The notes under the pieces: generated by a model
What the model was told of the DNA's origin: nothing
The model's database searches: none
Seen by the model: the letters and a program-made list of their open reading frames with translations, nothing else
Program-made: the position numbers and the translations under genes
Assembly: GCA_017983495.1 (NCBI GenBank)
Contig: JAGOBH010000001.1
Location: 913,543 to 977,542, forward strand
Reading direction: 5' to 3'
Length of the DNA stretch: 64,000 nucleotides
DNA from: Pyrinomonadaceae bacterium
GTDB lineage: Bacteria; Acidobacteriota; Blastocatellia; Pyrinomonadales; Pyrinomonadaceae
Part shown: piece after piece, positions 25,038 through 33,577 of the stretch
Layout: every line of letters begins with the position of its first letter
Numbering within the stretch: position 1 is the stretch's first letter

Positions 25038-25955
25038 CTAGTCGGTGATCTTGATCTTGTGGACGCCGATCTTCATTTGGACCATCTCTTCGACGGTCAC
25101 GTTCGGGTTTTCTGCTTTGGCTTTGCGGATAAAGTCGGCACTGATGTTGAAGATCCGGAACTTAACGATCTCTTCGGACGAGAGATTTGTAAAGCCCTCG
25201 GCCTTTAGTTCACCCAAAAACTCGGGCGTCACCTTAAAGATCCGAAACTTCACCAGACTTTCAAAATCCTTGCCGGCGAGGCCCATTTCGTTGACCTGAC
25301 GGACGTAGTCGGCGTCGATCTTGAAGATGCGTGCTTTGACCAGGTCCTCCATCGTCAGATCCGGAAAGCCGGTCGCTTTCATTTCCGACATAAATTTCGA
25401 ATCGATCTTAAATATCGCGGCCTTAAAGAGGTCGTCTATATCGAGCTGGCCGAAGTTTGCCGAAAGCAGGTCGTCGGCGAGCCGCATCGTTACGTCGATC
25501 ATCGCCGCCGCAAACAGACGTTCCTCGGTCGAGCCGCTGCCGCGTGACGAGGTCTTTTCGAAATCAAATCCACGCGTTCTCATACCCTCGACGTAGCCCG
25601 GAGCCGGCGAAAAGCGGAATGTGCCCGAACCTTTGCCGTTCGTGAACGTGCCCTCGGCGTCGATGGTTCCGGCTTCGCGAACGAGGCGAAAATTGACGCG
25701 GCCGTTCTCGGTCTGTCCACGCGAAAGGCCTTGCAGTTCGTCGTACGAAAAGCTCTTGCCGTTCGAATTGCGGCCGCGTTCCGTCTTGATCGAGAACGAC
25801 ACATGCAGCTTGCCGGCGTCTTCGTCCTGGCTTTTGCTGTTAATACGAGCGTCAGCTTTCCATTCGCCGCTTATGGCCGATTGGGCGACAATGACGTAAT
25901 TTCCGATGACGATGATGATGAAAATAATGGCGAGCGAGCTAAGTGTTTTGATCAT
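25038..25955 (-). CDS. Exported protein with 29-residue repeats
   Basis: A 305-residue protein with a signal peptide or anchor (about 5-25), then a beta-rich domain (about 28-130), then about five tandem repeats of exactly 29 residues ending 'LVKxRIFKI' (for example 'FMSEMKATGFPDLTMEDLVKARIFKID'). Comparable repeats occur behind some M56/BlaR-type peptidases, but no peptidase domain is present. They may form a helical-repeat scaffold. Function is unknown. Confidence 0.65.
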   Translation of the reverse strand: MIKTLSSLAIIFIIIVIGNYVIVAQSAISGEWKADARINSKSQDEDAGKLHVSFSIKTERGRNSNGKSFSYDELQGLSRGQTENGRVNFRLVREAGTIDAEGTFTNGKGSGTFRFSPAPGYVEGMRTRGFDFEKTSSRGSGSTEERLFAAAMIDVTMRLADDLLSANFGQLDIDDLFKAAIFKIDSKFMSEMKATGFPDLTMEDLVKARIFKIDADYVRQVNEMGLAGKDFESLVKFRIFKVTPEFLGELKAEGFTNLSSEEIVKFRIFNISADFIRKAKAENPNVTVEEMVQMKIGVHKIKITD

Positions 25956-26104
25956 ATAGATTTCTCCTGTCTGTAACCTCCGTTGATCGTATGCCGACCA
26001 ATTGAATTCGTTTTACAGAATGGAAACACCGCGCCCGTCCGGTTTGTGACAAAGTATGACCAAAATACGAAAAAAGTCATGCTGCAAACATTGCCGATCC
26101 GCGC

Positions 26105-26144
26105 AAAAAAGCCGTGTCCGAATTGTATCGAACACGGCTTTTTT
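26105..26144. terminator. Bidirectional terminator
   Basis: A perfect 13-bp stem, A6-GCCGTGT (26105-26117) against ACACGGC-T6 (26132-26144), with a 14-base loop. It works in either direction, and here it follows the stop of the minus-strand TPR gene (26162). Confidence 0.8.
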
Positions 26145-26161
26145 GGCTCTACTGGCCGTTA

Positions 26162-27478
26162 TTACGGCTTTTTCTTTGTGGTCACCTTCTGCGGGGTCAC
26201 GTTCTGCTCTTTCTTGAGCGTCTCGATCAGACCGACCGCGTCCGGCTTATATTTGTGCGTGTCCGGTGCGAGGCCTGCAAATTTCTGAAGCAGATTAGCA
26301 CCTTCCTGCAGTTTGGTCTTGTCACCGTTGATGTAGCCGAGATTGACCAGACTCAGGCCCGCACCGGCAAGTGCGTCGATGTTGTCCGGCGAGGTTTCGA
26401 GTATCGCCTTGTAGGCCTCGATGGCTTTCTCAGACTCATTAGCGACACGATAAAGATCCGCCATGATCAGTTTGCCTTCGTTCTTTTTGGCGGCATCGGT
26501 CTGGAGCGTAATGTAATCGGGCATGATGGTCGCCGCCATTGCCGGGACGCCCTCGCCGACCTGTTCGGTCAGCACGCTGAGTCTGATCGTCTCGTACGCA
26601 CCGTTGACCGCGTCCTTGCGAAACGATTCGATGTTCGGATCAGCCTTGTCAGCAGCCGACGCATTGCGGATCATCGTCAGCGATTTATCATAAAGCGTGA
26701 TCGCTTCGAGAAATGACGCACGAACCTTTCCAAATGCTTCGACCTTTGCGTTGATATCAGTATTCTTGGCGTTCTTGTTGTAAAGATCGACCGCACGGGC
26801 ACGGGTGGCGGTCGCACGGTTGTTGAGCATGACCGGAGCACTGCCGACAAATGTCGGGTCTACCTCATAGCCCTCGGTAAATTTTGCGATCGCCGTGTCG
26901 TAATCCTTGGCCTCGAATGCCGTATTACCTTCTTTCAGGGTTCGGTTGACGACCTCGTTAGCTTTGAGAGCCTTTGCGTTCCTGTCTTCGATCTCTTTAC
27001 GCTTGGCATCTTCTTCGGCCTTCAGCTTTTTCTGCTCAGCAGTAAGTTCACCCGTCGCTGCACCTGAGCCGCCGCCGGACTTAGCATTTTGAGCGACAAA
27101 ATCGCGAACTTCAGCTTCGGTGTACTTCTTGCCGTCGCCCGCAACCATCGTGATGAGCAGCTTTTCCTGGCCGGCCTTAACGCCAGTAAAGATCGTCGGA
27201 GCAAAGCCCGGTGCACTCACCGAAAAAGCGTAGATGCCGCCCGGCTGAAATCCGGCAAAGCTAAAGTTTCCGTTCTTTCCCGTCTTTGACGACGGAAAGC
27301 CTGATTTAGTGTCGGTGCGATAGACCTCGACCAAGGCCCCGGCTACCGGGACACGAGTACCGTCTTTTTCAGTCTCGACGGACCCGGACGTGATCACGGT
27401 CTGGGCCAACGAGGCCGAAACACCGAGTGCGATAAAAGCAATTGTTAAGATCAATAGTGAATAGGATCTGCGAATCAT
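26162..27478 (-). CDS. Secreted carboxypeptidase-regulatory-like / TPR protein
   Basis: A 438-residue exported protein. Signal peptide (about 1-26, 'SASLAQ'), a carboxypeptidase-regulatory-like beta-sandwich (about 28-105; 'GALVEVYRTDTKSGF..KTGKNGNFSFAG'), a charged helical segment rich in Lys/Glu (about 140-185), then TPR-like helices to the end ('GNTAFEAKDYDTAIAKFTEGYEVDP'). The ATG at 27478 has a GGAGG SD; an upstream in-frame ATG at 27514 does not. Likely an envelope scaffold or binding protein. Confidence 0.75.
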   Translation of the reverse strand: MIRRSYSLLILTIAFIALGVSASLAQTVITSGSVETEKDGTRVPVAGALVEVYRTDTKSGFPSSKTGKNGNFSFAGFQPGGIYAFSVSAPGFAPTIFTGVKAGQEKLLITMVAGDGKKYTEAEVRDFVAQNAKSGGGSGAATGELTAEQKKLKAEEDAKRKEIEDRNAKALKANEVVNRTLKEGNTAFEAKDYDTAIAKFTEGYEVDPTFVGSAPVMLNNRATATRARAVDLYNKNAKNTDINAKVEAFGKVRASFLEAITLYDKSLTMIRNASAADKADPNIESFRKDAVNGAYETIRLSVLTEQVGEGVPAMAATIMPDYITLQTDAAKKNEGKLIMADLYRVANESEKAIEAYKAILETSPDNIDALAGAGLSLVNLGYINGDKTKLQEGANLLQKFAGLAPDTHKYKPDAVGLIETLKKEQNVTPQKVTTKKKP

Positions 27479-27712
27479 TGAATTCCTCCGATATGTCACG
27501 AGCCGCGTACTCACGCGCGTGTTAGGATGCCATACTCTATATAAGAGTTTGTCGATAACTCACCATTCTATCGCAATATTCCGCTAAATCCGAAGCAAAA
27601 GGTGCCGGCGCCACGGCATTTTCCAAAAAATCGTGTGGTATAAAAAGCAGCCGTCCGTATGATATCTTTAGTTTTCGACAAATGCCCGAAATTTCAGCAA
27701 AAAAGCGAGTCA

Positions 27713-28801
27713 ATGACACCTGCAATTTATAATTTTAGTGCCGGTCCGGCGATGATGCCCGCCGCGGTTCTTGAGCGTGCCCGTGAGGAATTTCGCTCAC
27801 AGGGCGGCAGCGGCATGAGCGTAATGGAGATCAGCCACCGCTCGGCCCAGTTTGAGGCAATACTCGCCTCGGCAGAAAGCGGGATGCGCGAACTGCTCGG
27901 CGTGCCGGACAATTACCGCGTCCTGTTCTTACAGGGCGGTGCGACGCTGCAGTTTTCGATGGTGCCGATCAATTTTCTCGCTCCCGGCGGCTCTGCCGAT
28001 TATGTTTTGACAGGCGCGTGGGGCGAAAAGGCCGCGGTCGAGGCACGCCGATGCGGAAACGTAAACGTTATATATTCGACCGCCGACGAAGGCTACCGTT
28101 CGGTTCCGGAGCAAGCCGAACTGAACTTTTCAAGCGGGTCTAGCTATGTCCACTACACGTCGAACGAGACGATCGAGGGCGTTGAATTCAAGTACGAAAT
28201 GACCGCGGGCGGAATGCCGGTGGTCTGCGACGCGTCATCCAATATTCTCTCTAAGCCATTTAATGTCGACGAATACGCTCTGATCTACGCCGGTGCGCAA
28301 AAGAACATCGGCCCGAGCGGCGTTACCGTTGTCGTCATTCGCGACGACATGCTCGAACGCGTGCCAAAGGGGCTGCATTCGCTGCTCGATTACCGCAATA
28401 TCGCAAAGCACGGCTCGATGGTAAATACGCCGAACACGTGGGGCATCTATTTGATCGATCTGGTGTGCCATTGGCTGAAAAGCGAAGGCGGCGTACCCGC
28501 GATGGAACGGCGAAATGTAGAAAAGGCAAAGATCCTCTATAACGCGATCGACGCCAGCGACGGTTATTTTGAAGGCCACGCCAGACGCGAGGCGAGATCG
28601 CTGATGAACGTCACGTTTCGCTTGCCGACCCCTGAACTCGAGGACAGATTTTGCGACGAGGCGACCGATGCGGGGCTCAACGGACTGCGCGGCCACCGTT
28701 CGCTCGGCGGTGTAAGGGCGTCGATCTACAACGCCTTTCCGCGCGAGGGCGTCGAGGCTCTTGTCGAATTTATGCGTGATTTTTCGCAGCGAAACGGCTA
28801 A
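27713..28801 (+). CDS. serC: Phosphoserine aminotransferase
   Basis: A 362-residue PLP enzyme that makes 3-phosphoserine from 3-phosphohydroxypyruvate. It opens 'MTPAIYNFSAGPAMMPAAVL', has 'FLQGGATLQFSMVPINF', and carries the PLP lysine K197 in 'YAGAQKNIGPSG'. The start at 27713 gives the family N terminus; an upstream ATG would add 18 residues. It converges on selA with a four-base overlap of the two stops. Confidence 0.95.
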   Translation: MTPAIYNFSAGPAMMPAAVLERAREEFRSQGGSGMSVMEISHRSAQFEAILASAESGMRELLGVPDNYRVLFLQGGATLQFSMVPINFLAPGGSADYVLTGAWGEKAAVEARRCGNVNVIYSTADEGYRSVPEQAELNFSSGSSYVHYTSNETIEGVEFKYEMTAGGMPVVCDASSNILSKPFNVDEYALIYAGAQKNIGPSGVTVVVIRDDMLERVPKGLHSLLDYRNIAKHGSMVNTPNTWGIYLIDLVCHWLKSEGGVPAMERRNVEKAKILYNAIDASDGYFEGHARREARSLMNVTFRLPTPELEDRFCDEATDAGLNGLRGHRSLGGVRASIYNAFPREGVEALVEFMRDFSQRNG

Positions 28802-30201
28802 AGGGAATTTAATATCGAGACCAACTCCGACTCTTCGTCCGCTGAAACGGTTCGCAGATCGATGACCACACGGCCGTCTTCGATCCGGGCTATCACGGGC
28901 GGAACGGCGTTGCGAAGATTCATCTCAAGTTCATCGGCCGAGAGTTCAACGTGCCTCACGGCGATGAGGGCCGTCGGCGGATGGACGTCCGGTGCCGAAC
29001 CGCCGCCAATGACCGATGAACCATCGACAACCTCAACCGACAATTTTCCCGGCTTAAACTGACTGATCATGTCGTTTGCCCGATCCCTGATCTCACCTTC
29101 GCTCGCCGCTATCATCTTCAAAACCGGTATTTCGTCCGCCGCCGTACCTCGCTGATGGGCGTCGAGCGTTGCCTCAAGCGCCGCATAGATCAGCTTATCG
29201 ACACGCAAGGCTCGATAGAGCGGATGACGGCGAATGCGCTCGATCAACTCGCTGCGACCGGCAATGATGCCTGCCTGCGGCCCGCCGAGCAGTTTGTCGC
29301 CGCTAAAGCATACCAGGTCGGCACCGTCCGCTATCGAACGCGATGGCAGCGGCTCACCGCCCAACCCGAATGCCGCAAGGTCGGTGATCGCACCCGAACC
29401 GATGTCCTCGAAAAGCAAGATATTGTTCTTGTGGGCAAGCTCGGCAAGCGCCGCTATGCCGGGCGTCGCTGTAAACCCGATAATGCGATAATTTGAAGGA
29501 TGAACACGCAGGATCATCCTGGTCGCTGGCCCGACCGCTCGCTCGTAATCGGCGAGCTTTGAGCGGTTCGTGGTGCCGATCTCCCGGAGTGTTGCACCCG
29601 ACTGTTCGAGCACATCGGGCACGCGGAAATCGCCGCCGATCTCGACCAGTTCGCCGCGGGAAATGACCACCTCACCGCCGGCCGCAAAAACCGTCATTAC
29701 CAGATAAGCCGCGGCAGCACAGTTATTGACGACGATCGCACCCTCGGCACCGGTCAGTGAGGCGATCATCTCTTCCGCATGTTCGCCGCGACCGCCGCGG
29801 CCGCCTGCATCCAGGTCGTATTCGACCGTTGAATAGCGAGCGGCTTCGTCCGAAACGGCACGGCGGGCACTGTCAGAGAGCGGGGCACGGCCGAGATTGG
29901 TATGGATGATGACGCCGGTCGCGTTGATCACTCGCCGGATACCAGAGCGGCGATTTCGTCGCCATGCGGCCGTCAATCTTTCAGAGGCAATGGCCAGCAG
30001 TTCATCGGCAGAACCTACGCCGAGCCCCGGGCCGAGCAGTTCGGCACGGAGTTCGCCGACGACCTCACGGGCGATCTCGGTAAGCCGTGTTTGACCCGCG
30101 TCATGCATGAGCCTGCGGCCGGCATCGCTCCGCGTTAACTCATCGATCGACGGCAGATTTCGCAATGTGCGGCCCGATTCTGCGGCATTTTCCGTTTTCA
30201 T
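28798..30201 (-). CDS. selA: L-seryl-tRNA(Sec) selenium transferase
   Basis: A 467-residue PLP enzyme that converts Ser-tRNA(Sec) to Sec-tRNA(Sec). Diagnostic stretches are 'RRVINATGVIIHTNLGRAPLS', 'VEYDLDAGGRGGRGEH' and the PLP lysine at about 303 in 'FSGDKLLGGPQAG'. A GTG two codons upstream is an alternative start. No selB, selD or tRNA-Sec gene is seen in the window, so the rest of the selenocysteine machinery would be elsewhere. Confidence 0.93.
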   Translation of the reverse strand: MKTENAAESGRTLRNLPSIDELTRSDAGRRLMHDAGQTRLTEIAREVVGELRAELLGPGLGVGSADELLAIASERLTAAWRRNRRSGIRRVINATGVIIHTNLGRAPLSDSARRAVSDEAARYSTVEYDLDAGGRGGRGEHAEEMIASLTGAEGAIVVNNCAAAAYLVMTVFAAGGEVVISRGELVEIGGDFRVPDVLEQSGATLREIGTTNRSKLADYERAVGPATRMILRVHPSNYRIIGFTATPGIAALAELAHKNNILLFEDIGSGAITDLAAFGLGGEPLPSRSIADGADLVCFSGDKLLGGPQAGIIAGRSELIERIRRHPLYRALRVDKLIYAALEATLDAHQRGTAADEIPVLKMIAASEGEIRDRANDMISQFKPGKLSVEVVDGSSVIGGGSAPDVHPPTALIAVRHVELSADELEMNLRNAVPPVIARIEDGRVVIDLRTVSADEESELVSILNSL

Positions 30202-30307
30202 AGACACATTTTAGACGATACTCGGCAATTTGCGGAAAAAGGTTTGGCTTAGAGGTTTATTTAAATAGACGGCCATCCCACGCCCGCCGTTCATTTACAA
30301 CAAAATT

Positions 30308-30628
30308 ATGGCTATGATCGGCAACAAGCTCTATCGCGGAGCACAGTCCAAACAGGAAGATTCGGTCGAGGTGGACCAACAGCTCTCTCGTCTCGAGGAC
30401 GACATTCGCAAGCTGAAGATAGATTTCGACATCTACTTTAACGGTGCGACCAAGCGTCCTCCGCTTGAGGCTCGTGCTCGAATGGAATCGTATATCAAGC
30501 GAATCGCGGACAACCGAAACCTGACGTTTGCTCAACGGTATTATTTCAATACGCTGGTCGCACGCTTTACGTCTTACCGTGAATTGTGGCGGCGAGGGCT
30601 AAAGGCCAAAGGCGAAGAGCTAATGTAG
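30308..30628 (+). CDS. Conserved hypothetical protein
   Basis: A 106-residue, highly charged, helical protein ('VDQQLSRLEDDIRKLKIDFDIYFNG', 'LTFAQRYYFNTLVARFTSYRELWRR'). Similar proteins are familiar from Acidobacteriota and some delta-proteobacterial relatives, without assigned function. No membrane segment or catalytic motif is present. A strong terminator follows at 30636. Confidence 0.7.
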   Translation: MAMIGNKLYRGAQSKQEDSVEVDQQLSRLEDDIRKLKIDFDIYFNGATKRPPLEARARMESYIKRIADNRNLTFAQRYYFNTLVARFTSYRELWRRGLKAKGEELM

Positions 30629-30635
30629 AGATGAC

Positions 30636-30665
30636 AAAAGGCGAACCCCGCGAGGTTCGCCTTTT
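30636..30665. terminator. Bidirectional terminator
   Basis: A perfect 12-bp stem, AAAAGGCGAACC (30636-30647) against GGTTCGCCTTTT (30654-30665), with a 6-base loop. It lies between the convergent hypothetical gene and the cold-shock gene. Confidence 0.85.
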
Positions 30666-30691
30666 CCAATTCCCAAACAAAAATTGAACAA

Positions 30692-30901
30692 TTAAGCAAC
30701 GGTCGCCACGTTCTCTGCCTGCGGGCCTTTGGGTCCGTTTGTCACTTCGAACTCGACCTCTTGCCCCTGGATCAAGGTTTTATAACCATCACCCGCGATC
30801 GAGCTGTAGTGGACGAATATATCCTGTTCGCCGGGCTGCTCGATAAAACCGTAACCCTTGGCATTGTTAAACCATTTGACCTTGCCGATTGTTTTAGACA
30901 T
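30692..30901 (-). CDS. Cold-shock protein (CspA family)
   Basis: A 69-residue cold-shock domain with both RNA-binding motifs: RNP1 'KGYGFIEQ' and RNP2 'DIFVHYSSI'. It acts as an RNA chaperone. A strong SD (AGGAGG) precedes the ATG. The candidate promoter lies about 230 bp upstream, giving a long leader as expected for cold-regulated csp genes. Confidence 0.93.
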   Translation of the reverse strand: MSKTIGKVKWFNNAKGYGFIEQPGEQDIFVHYSSIAGDGYKTLIQGQEVEFEVTNGPKGPQAENVATVA

Positions 30902-31262
30902 CTCTAGTAAATCCTCCTGAAACTACAAAAAAACAAATTTCACATGGCTCATAAGGTTGTGCCTCCAACTAAGCCTGTGAATAATAAACACCCCCGAACG
31001 CGGTCACCCCGGCACGCATATGCCAATACAGCTATACCTATTTCGTATCATTCATTTCGAAACAAAATAAATCTTAGACTGCAAGATCTCTGATGGCCGT
31101 TTTGAGTGTGTTTTATTTAGACGAAGCAAAATTTAACTAAATCGCAACAGCGTGTCAAGAGGTTTGAGGGCAAATTGTGCGATTTAAGCGAAAATTGACA
31201 TAAATTAGTCCATAAACGATGATAAAGCCGTGCTTTAGCCTAATTTTTAGACACACCCCCTT
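30902..31262. promoter_or_regulatory. Divergent csp / kynA regulatory region
   Basis: This AT-rich, gene-free stretch separates the divergent csp and kynA genes. On the minus strand, TTGACA (31158-31153) with TAAATT (31135-31130) at 17-bp spacing could drive csp with a ~220-nt leader. On the plus strand, TTGACA (31195-31200) with a weak TGATAA at 19-bp spacing could drive kynA. Both -35 boxes are perfect; the -10 boxes are not. Confidence 0.45.
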
Positions 31263-32057
31263 ATGTCACCTGAATACGGAAAAGACGCGCCGCTGTCTTA
31301 CAACAAATATCTAAAGGTCCGCGAATTGCTCGAGCTGCAGGAACGTCTTTCCGAGCCGGCCAGCCACGACGAACTGCTCTTCATTATCATTCACCAGACG
31401 TATGAGCTGTGGTTCAAGCAGATCCTGCATGAGGTCGACGCGACCGTGGGCTGGATGCGTGAGGGCCGTTTGTTTCGTGTTAATCACAGTCTGCGAGCCG
31501 TGACGGCGATCGAAAAGGTCATGGTCGGCCAGATCCACGTGCTCGAGACGATGGCGCAGATCGGATTTCTCGAGTTTCGCGATAAGCTCAACCCGGCCAG
31601 CGGATTTCAGTCAATGCAGTTTCGCGAACTGGAATTTGTCTCCGGGCAAAAGGACGAACGCATACTCAACAGTTTCAAAGAGGACGAATTTGCGTTCGAG
31701 CGGCTTAAATCTCGTTTCGACAACCCGAGCCTGGCGGACGAATTTTGGGCGTACGTCGGGAGAACCGGCTTTGCCGTCTCGACGCACGAGGAACGCGTAG
31801 CTGCCGTTGTCGAAATATTAACGCACCCTGAGAAGTACGCCGACCTCTTTATCATGCAAGATCTGTTGATAGACCATGATGAGAACATCTCACTCTGGCG
31901 ATATCATCACGTCATGATGGTCGAACGAATGCTCGGCATGAAACGCGGAACCGGCGGTTCTGACGGCGTCGGCTATCTGATGTCCACACTTACCAAGAAA
32001 TTTTTCCCCGAAATATGGGAGGCCCGCACACATCTTCGTATCGAAGACCGCGGGTAA
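31263..32057 (+). CDS. kynA: Tryptophan 2,3-dioxygenase
   Basis: A 264-residue haem dioxygenase that opens the kynurenine route by making N-formylkynurenine. Recognisable stretches are 'LSYNKYLKVRELLELQ', 'HDELLFIIIHQTYELWFKQILHE', 'ASGFQSMQFRELEF' and the C-terminal 'GTGGSDGVGYLMSTL'. It is followed 8 bases later by the 5'-nucleotidase gene. No other kynurenine-pathway gene is in the window. Confidence 0.93.
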   Translation: MSPEYGKDAPLSYNKYLKVRELLELQERLSEPASHDELLFIIIHQTYELWFKQILHEVDATVGWMREGRLFRVNHSLRAVTAIEKVMVGQIHVLETMAQIGFLEFRDKLNPASGFQSMQFRELEFVSGQKDERILNSFKEDEFAFERLKSRFDNPSLADEFWAYVGRTGFAVSTHEERVAAVVEILTHPEKYADLFIMQDLLIDHDENISLWRYHHVMMVERMLGMKRGTGGSDGVGYLMSTLTKKFFPEIWEARTHLRIEDRG

Positions 32058-32065
32058 ATTAAAAT

Positions 32066-33577
32066 ATGCCTAAGTCACTTATATCGTTAATATTGCTGCT
32101 GCTATTCACCGCAGCGGCCTTCGGGCAGAATGTCCGTGTCACGATCCTGCACGTCAATGACGTCTATCAGTTTGCACCGGTCGACGGCAACGCACGCGGC
32201 GGACTTGCCAGGCTGATGACGTTGAAAAAAGCGGCTCTCGCTGAAAATCCGAACACTATATTCACGCTTGGCGGCGATACCGTTTCTCCGTCAGTCGAGA
32301 CTCGCACCTACAAAGGTGCCCAGATGATCGACGCGTGGAACGTGCTCGGCCTCGATTATTCGGTATTAGGCAATCACGAGTTTGATATCAAAACGCCCGA
32401 GCTGCTCGCCCGGATGAAGGAATCTAAATTCATATGGCTCGGTGCCAATGTCATTGATACAAAAACGGGCAAGATCTTTGGCGACACGCCGCCGTACGTG
32501 GTCCGCGAATTTGACGGTGTCAAGATCGGCATCATAGGCCTGCTGCTGCCGGAAACGAAACAGACTTCGTCGATGGAAGACAGCCTGAGCGTTACCGATT
32601 TTTGTGCCGTCGCCAAAAAGCTGGTCAAGGAAATGCGGAAAAAGGGCAAGGTCAGCGCAGTTATCGGCTTGACGCATTTGTCGATGGCTCAGGACAAACA
32701 GTTGACGGGCTGTGCCGATTTTGATCTGATCCTCGGCGGCCACGAGCACAGCCTGCTCCAATCGTCCGCGAACGGCACGCCGATCTTTAAGATGACGGCC
32801 GACGCCCGCGAAATGGGCAAGTTCAACCTGACGTTCGACGCGGCGACAAAACGCCTGACGAGTCTCGACTGGGAGATCATACCCGTAACTAACAAGATCG
32901 CCGACGCACCGGAATTTGCTCCGGTTTTTGAGAAATACCGCGGACTGCTCGAACAACTCGCTGTGCCGGTCGGTGCGACGTCCGAACGCCTCGACGCCCT
33001 GTCGGTCACAAGCCGGACAAAGGAAACGAACATCGGAAATTTCATCGCCGACGCATATCGCAACGCGGTCGCGGCCGATATCGGGTTTGTCAACGGCGGT
33101 TCGATCCGAGCGGATCTGACTTACGAGCCCGGCCCGCTGACCAAACGCGACGTCCTGTCGATGCTGCCCTTTAACAACCCGATCGTCAAGGTCGAAGTGA
33201 CCGGCAAGGTTCTCAAATCGCTACTCGAACACGGCGTTGCACGCAGTGCCCCGGGTGAAGATTCCGAGCCGGGACGCTTTCCGCAGGTGTCGGGCTTGAG
33301 ATTTGAATACGACGTCAAAAAGCCGGCCGGTAGCCGCGTGTCATCGGTGACCGTCGGCGGCCAACCGCTGGATGAAGCAAAGACCTACACGGTCGCGACG
33401 TCGGATTTTCTGGTTTCGCGTTCGGGTGACGGCTACACGATGTTCAAGGAAGGCAAGGTGCTGACCAATGCCGCGGCCGCACCAAAAGACTCGGACGTAT
33501 TCGAGGCCGCGATCAAGACGGCTCCGAACTCAACGATCGGGCCCAAGCTCGACGGTCGCATCAAGCGGATAAATTAA
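32066..33577 (+). CDS. Secreted 5'-nucleotidase / metallophosphatase (UshA family)
   Basis: A 503-residue protein. Signal peptide (about 1-20), then a calcineurin-type metallophosphatase domain ('ILHVNDVYQF', 'LGGDTVSPS', 'GNHEFD', 'GGHEHS'), then the C-terminal 5'-nucleotidase domain ('NFIADAYRNAVAADIGFVNGGSIRADL', 'FNNPIVKVEV', 'GDGYTMF'). The first motif has N-D-V-Y rather than N-D-x-H, a variant common in this subgroup. It is likely periplasmic and frees nucleosides from nucleotides. It converges on the next gene with overlapping stops. Confidence 0.88.
   Translation: MPKSLISLILLLLFTAAAFGQNVRVTILHVNDVYQFAPVDGNARGGLARLMTLKKAALAENPNTIFTLGGDTVSPSVETRTYKGAQMIDAWNVLGLDYSVLGNHEFDIKTPELLARMKESKFIWLGANVIDTKTGKIFGDTPPYVVREFDGVKIGIIGLLLPETKQTSSMEDSLSVTDFCAVAKKLVKEMRKKGKVSAVIGLTHLSMAQDKQLTGCADFDLILGGHEHSLLQSSANGTPIFKMTADAREMGKFNLTFDAATKRLTSLDWEIIPVTNKIADAPEFAPVFEKYRGLLEQLAVPVGATSERLDALSVTSRTKETNIGNFIADAYRNAVAADIGFVNGGSIRADLTYEPGPLTKRDVLSMLPFNNPIVKVEVTGKVLKSLLEHGVARSAPGEDSEPGRFPQVSGLRFEYDVKKPAGSRVSSVTVGGQPLDEAKTYTVATSDFLVSRSGDGYTMFKEGKVLTNAAAAPKDSDVFEAAIKTAPNSTIGPKLDGRIKRIN

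Noticed and set aside
26041..26104. Possible riboswitch or small RNA before the terminator at 26105
   Set aside because: Only a terminator hairpin is clear; no aptamer-like structure or promoter could be supported.
32147..32172. Loss of a metal ligand in the 5'-nucleotidase (N-D-V-Y instead of N-D-x-H)
   Set aside because: This variant is common in one subgroup of the family, and all other metal motifs are intact.
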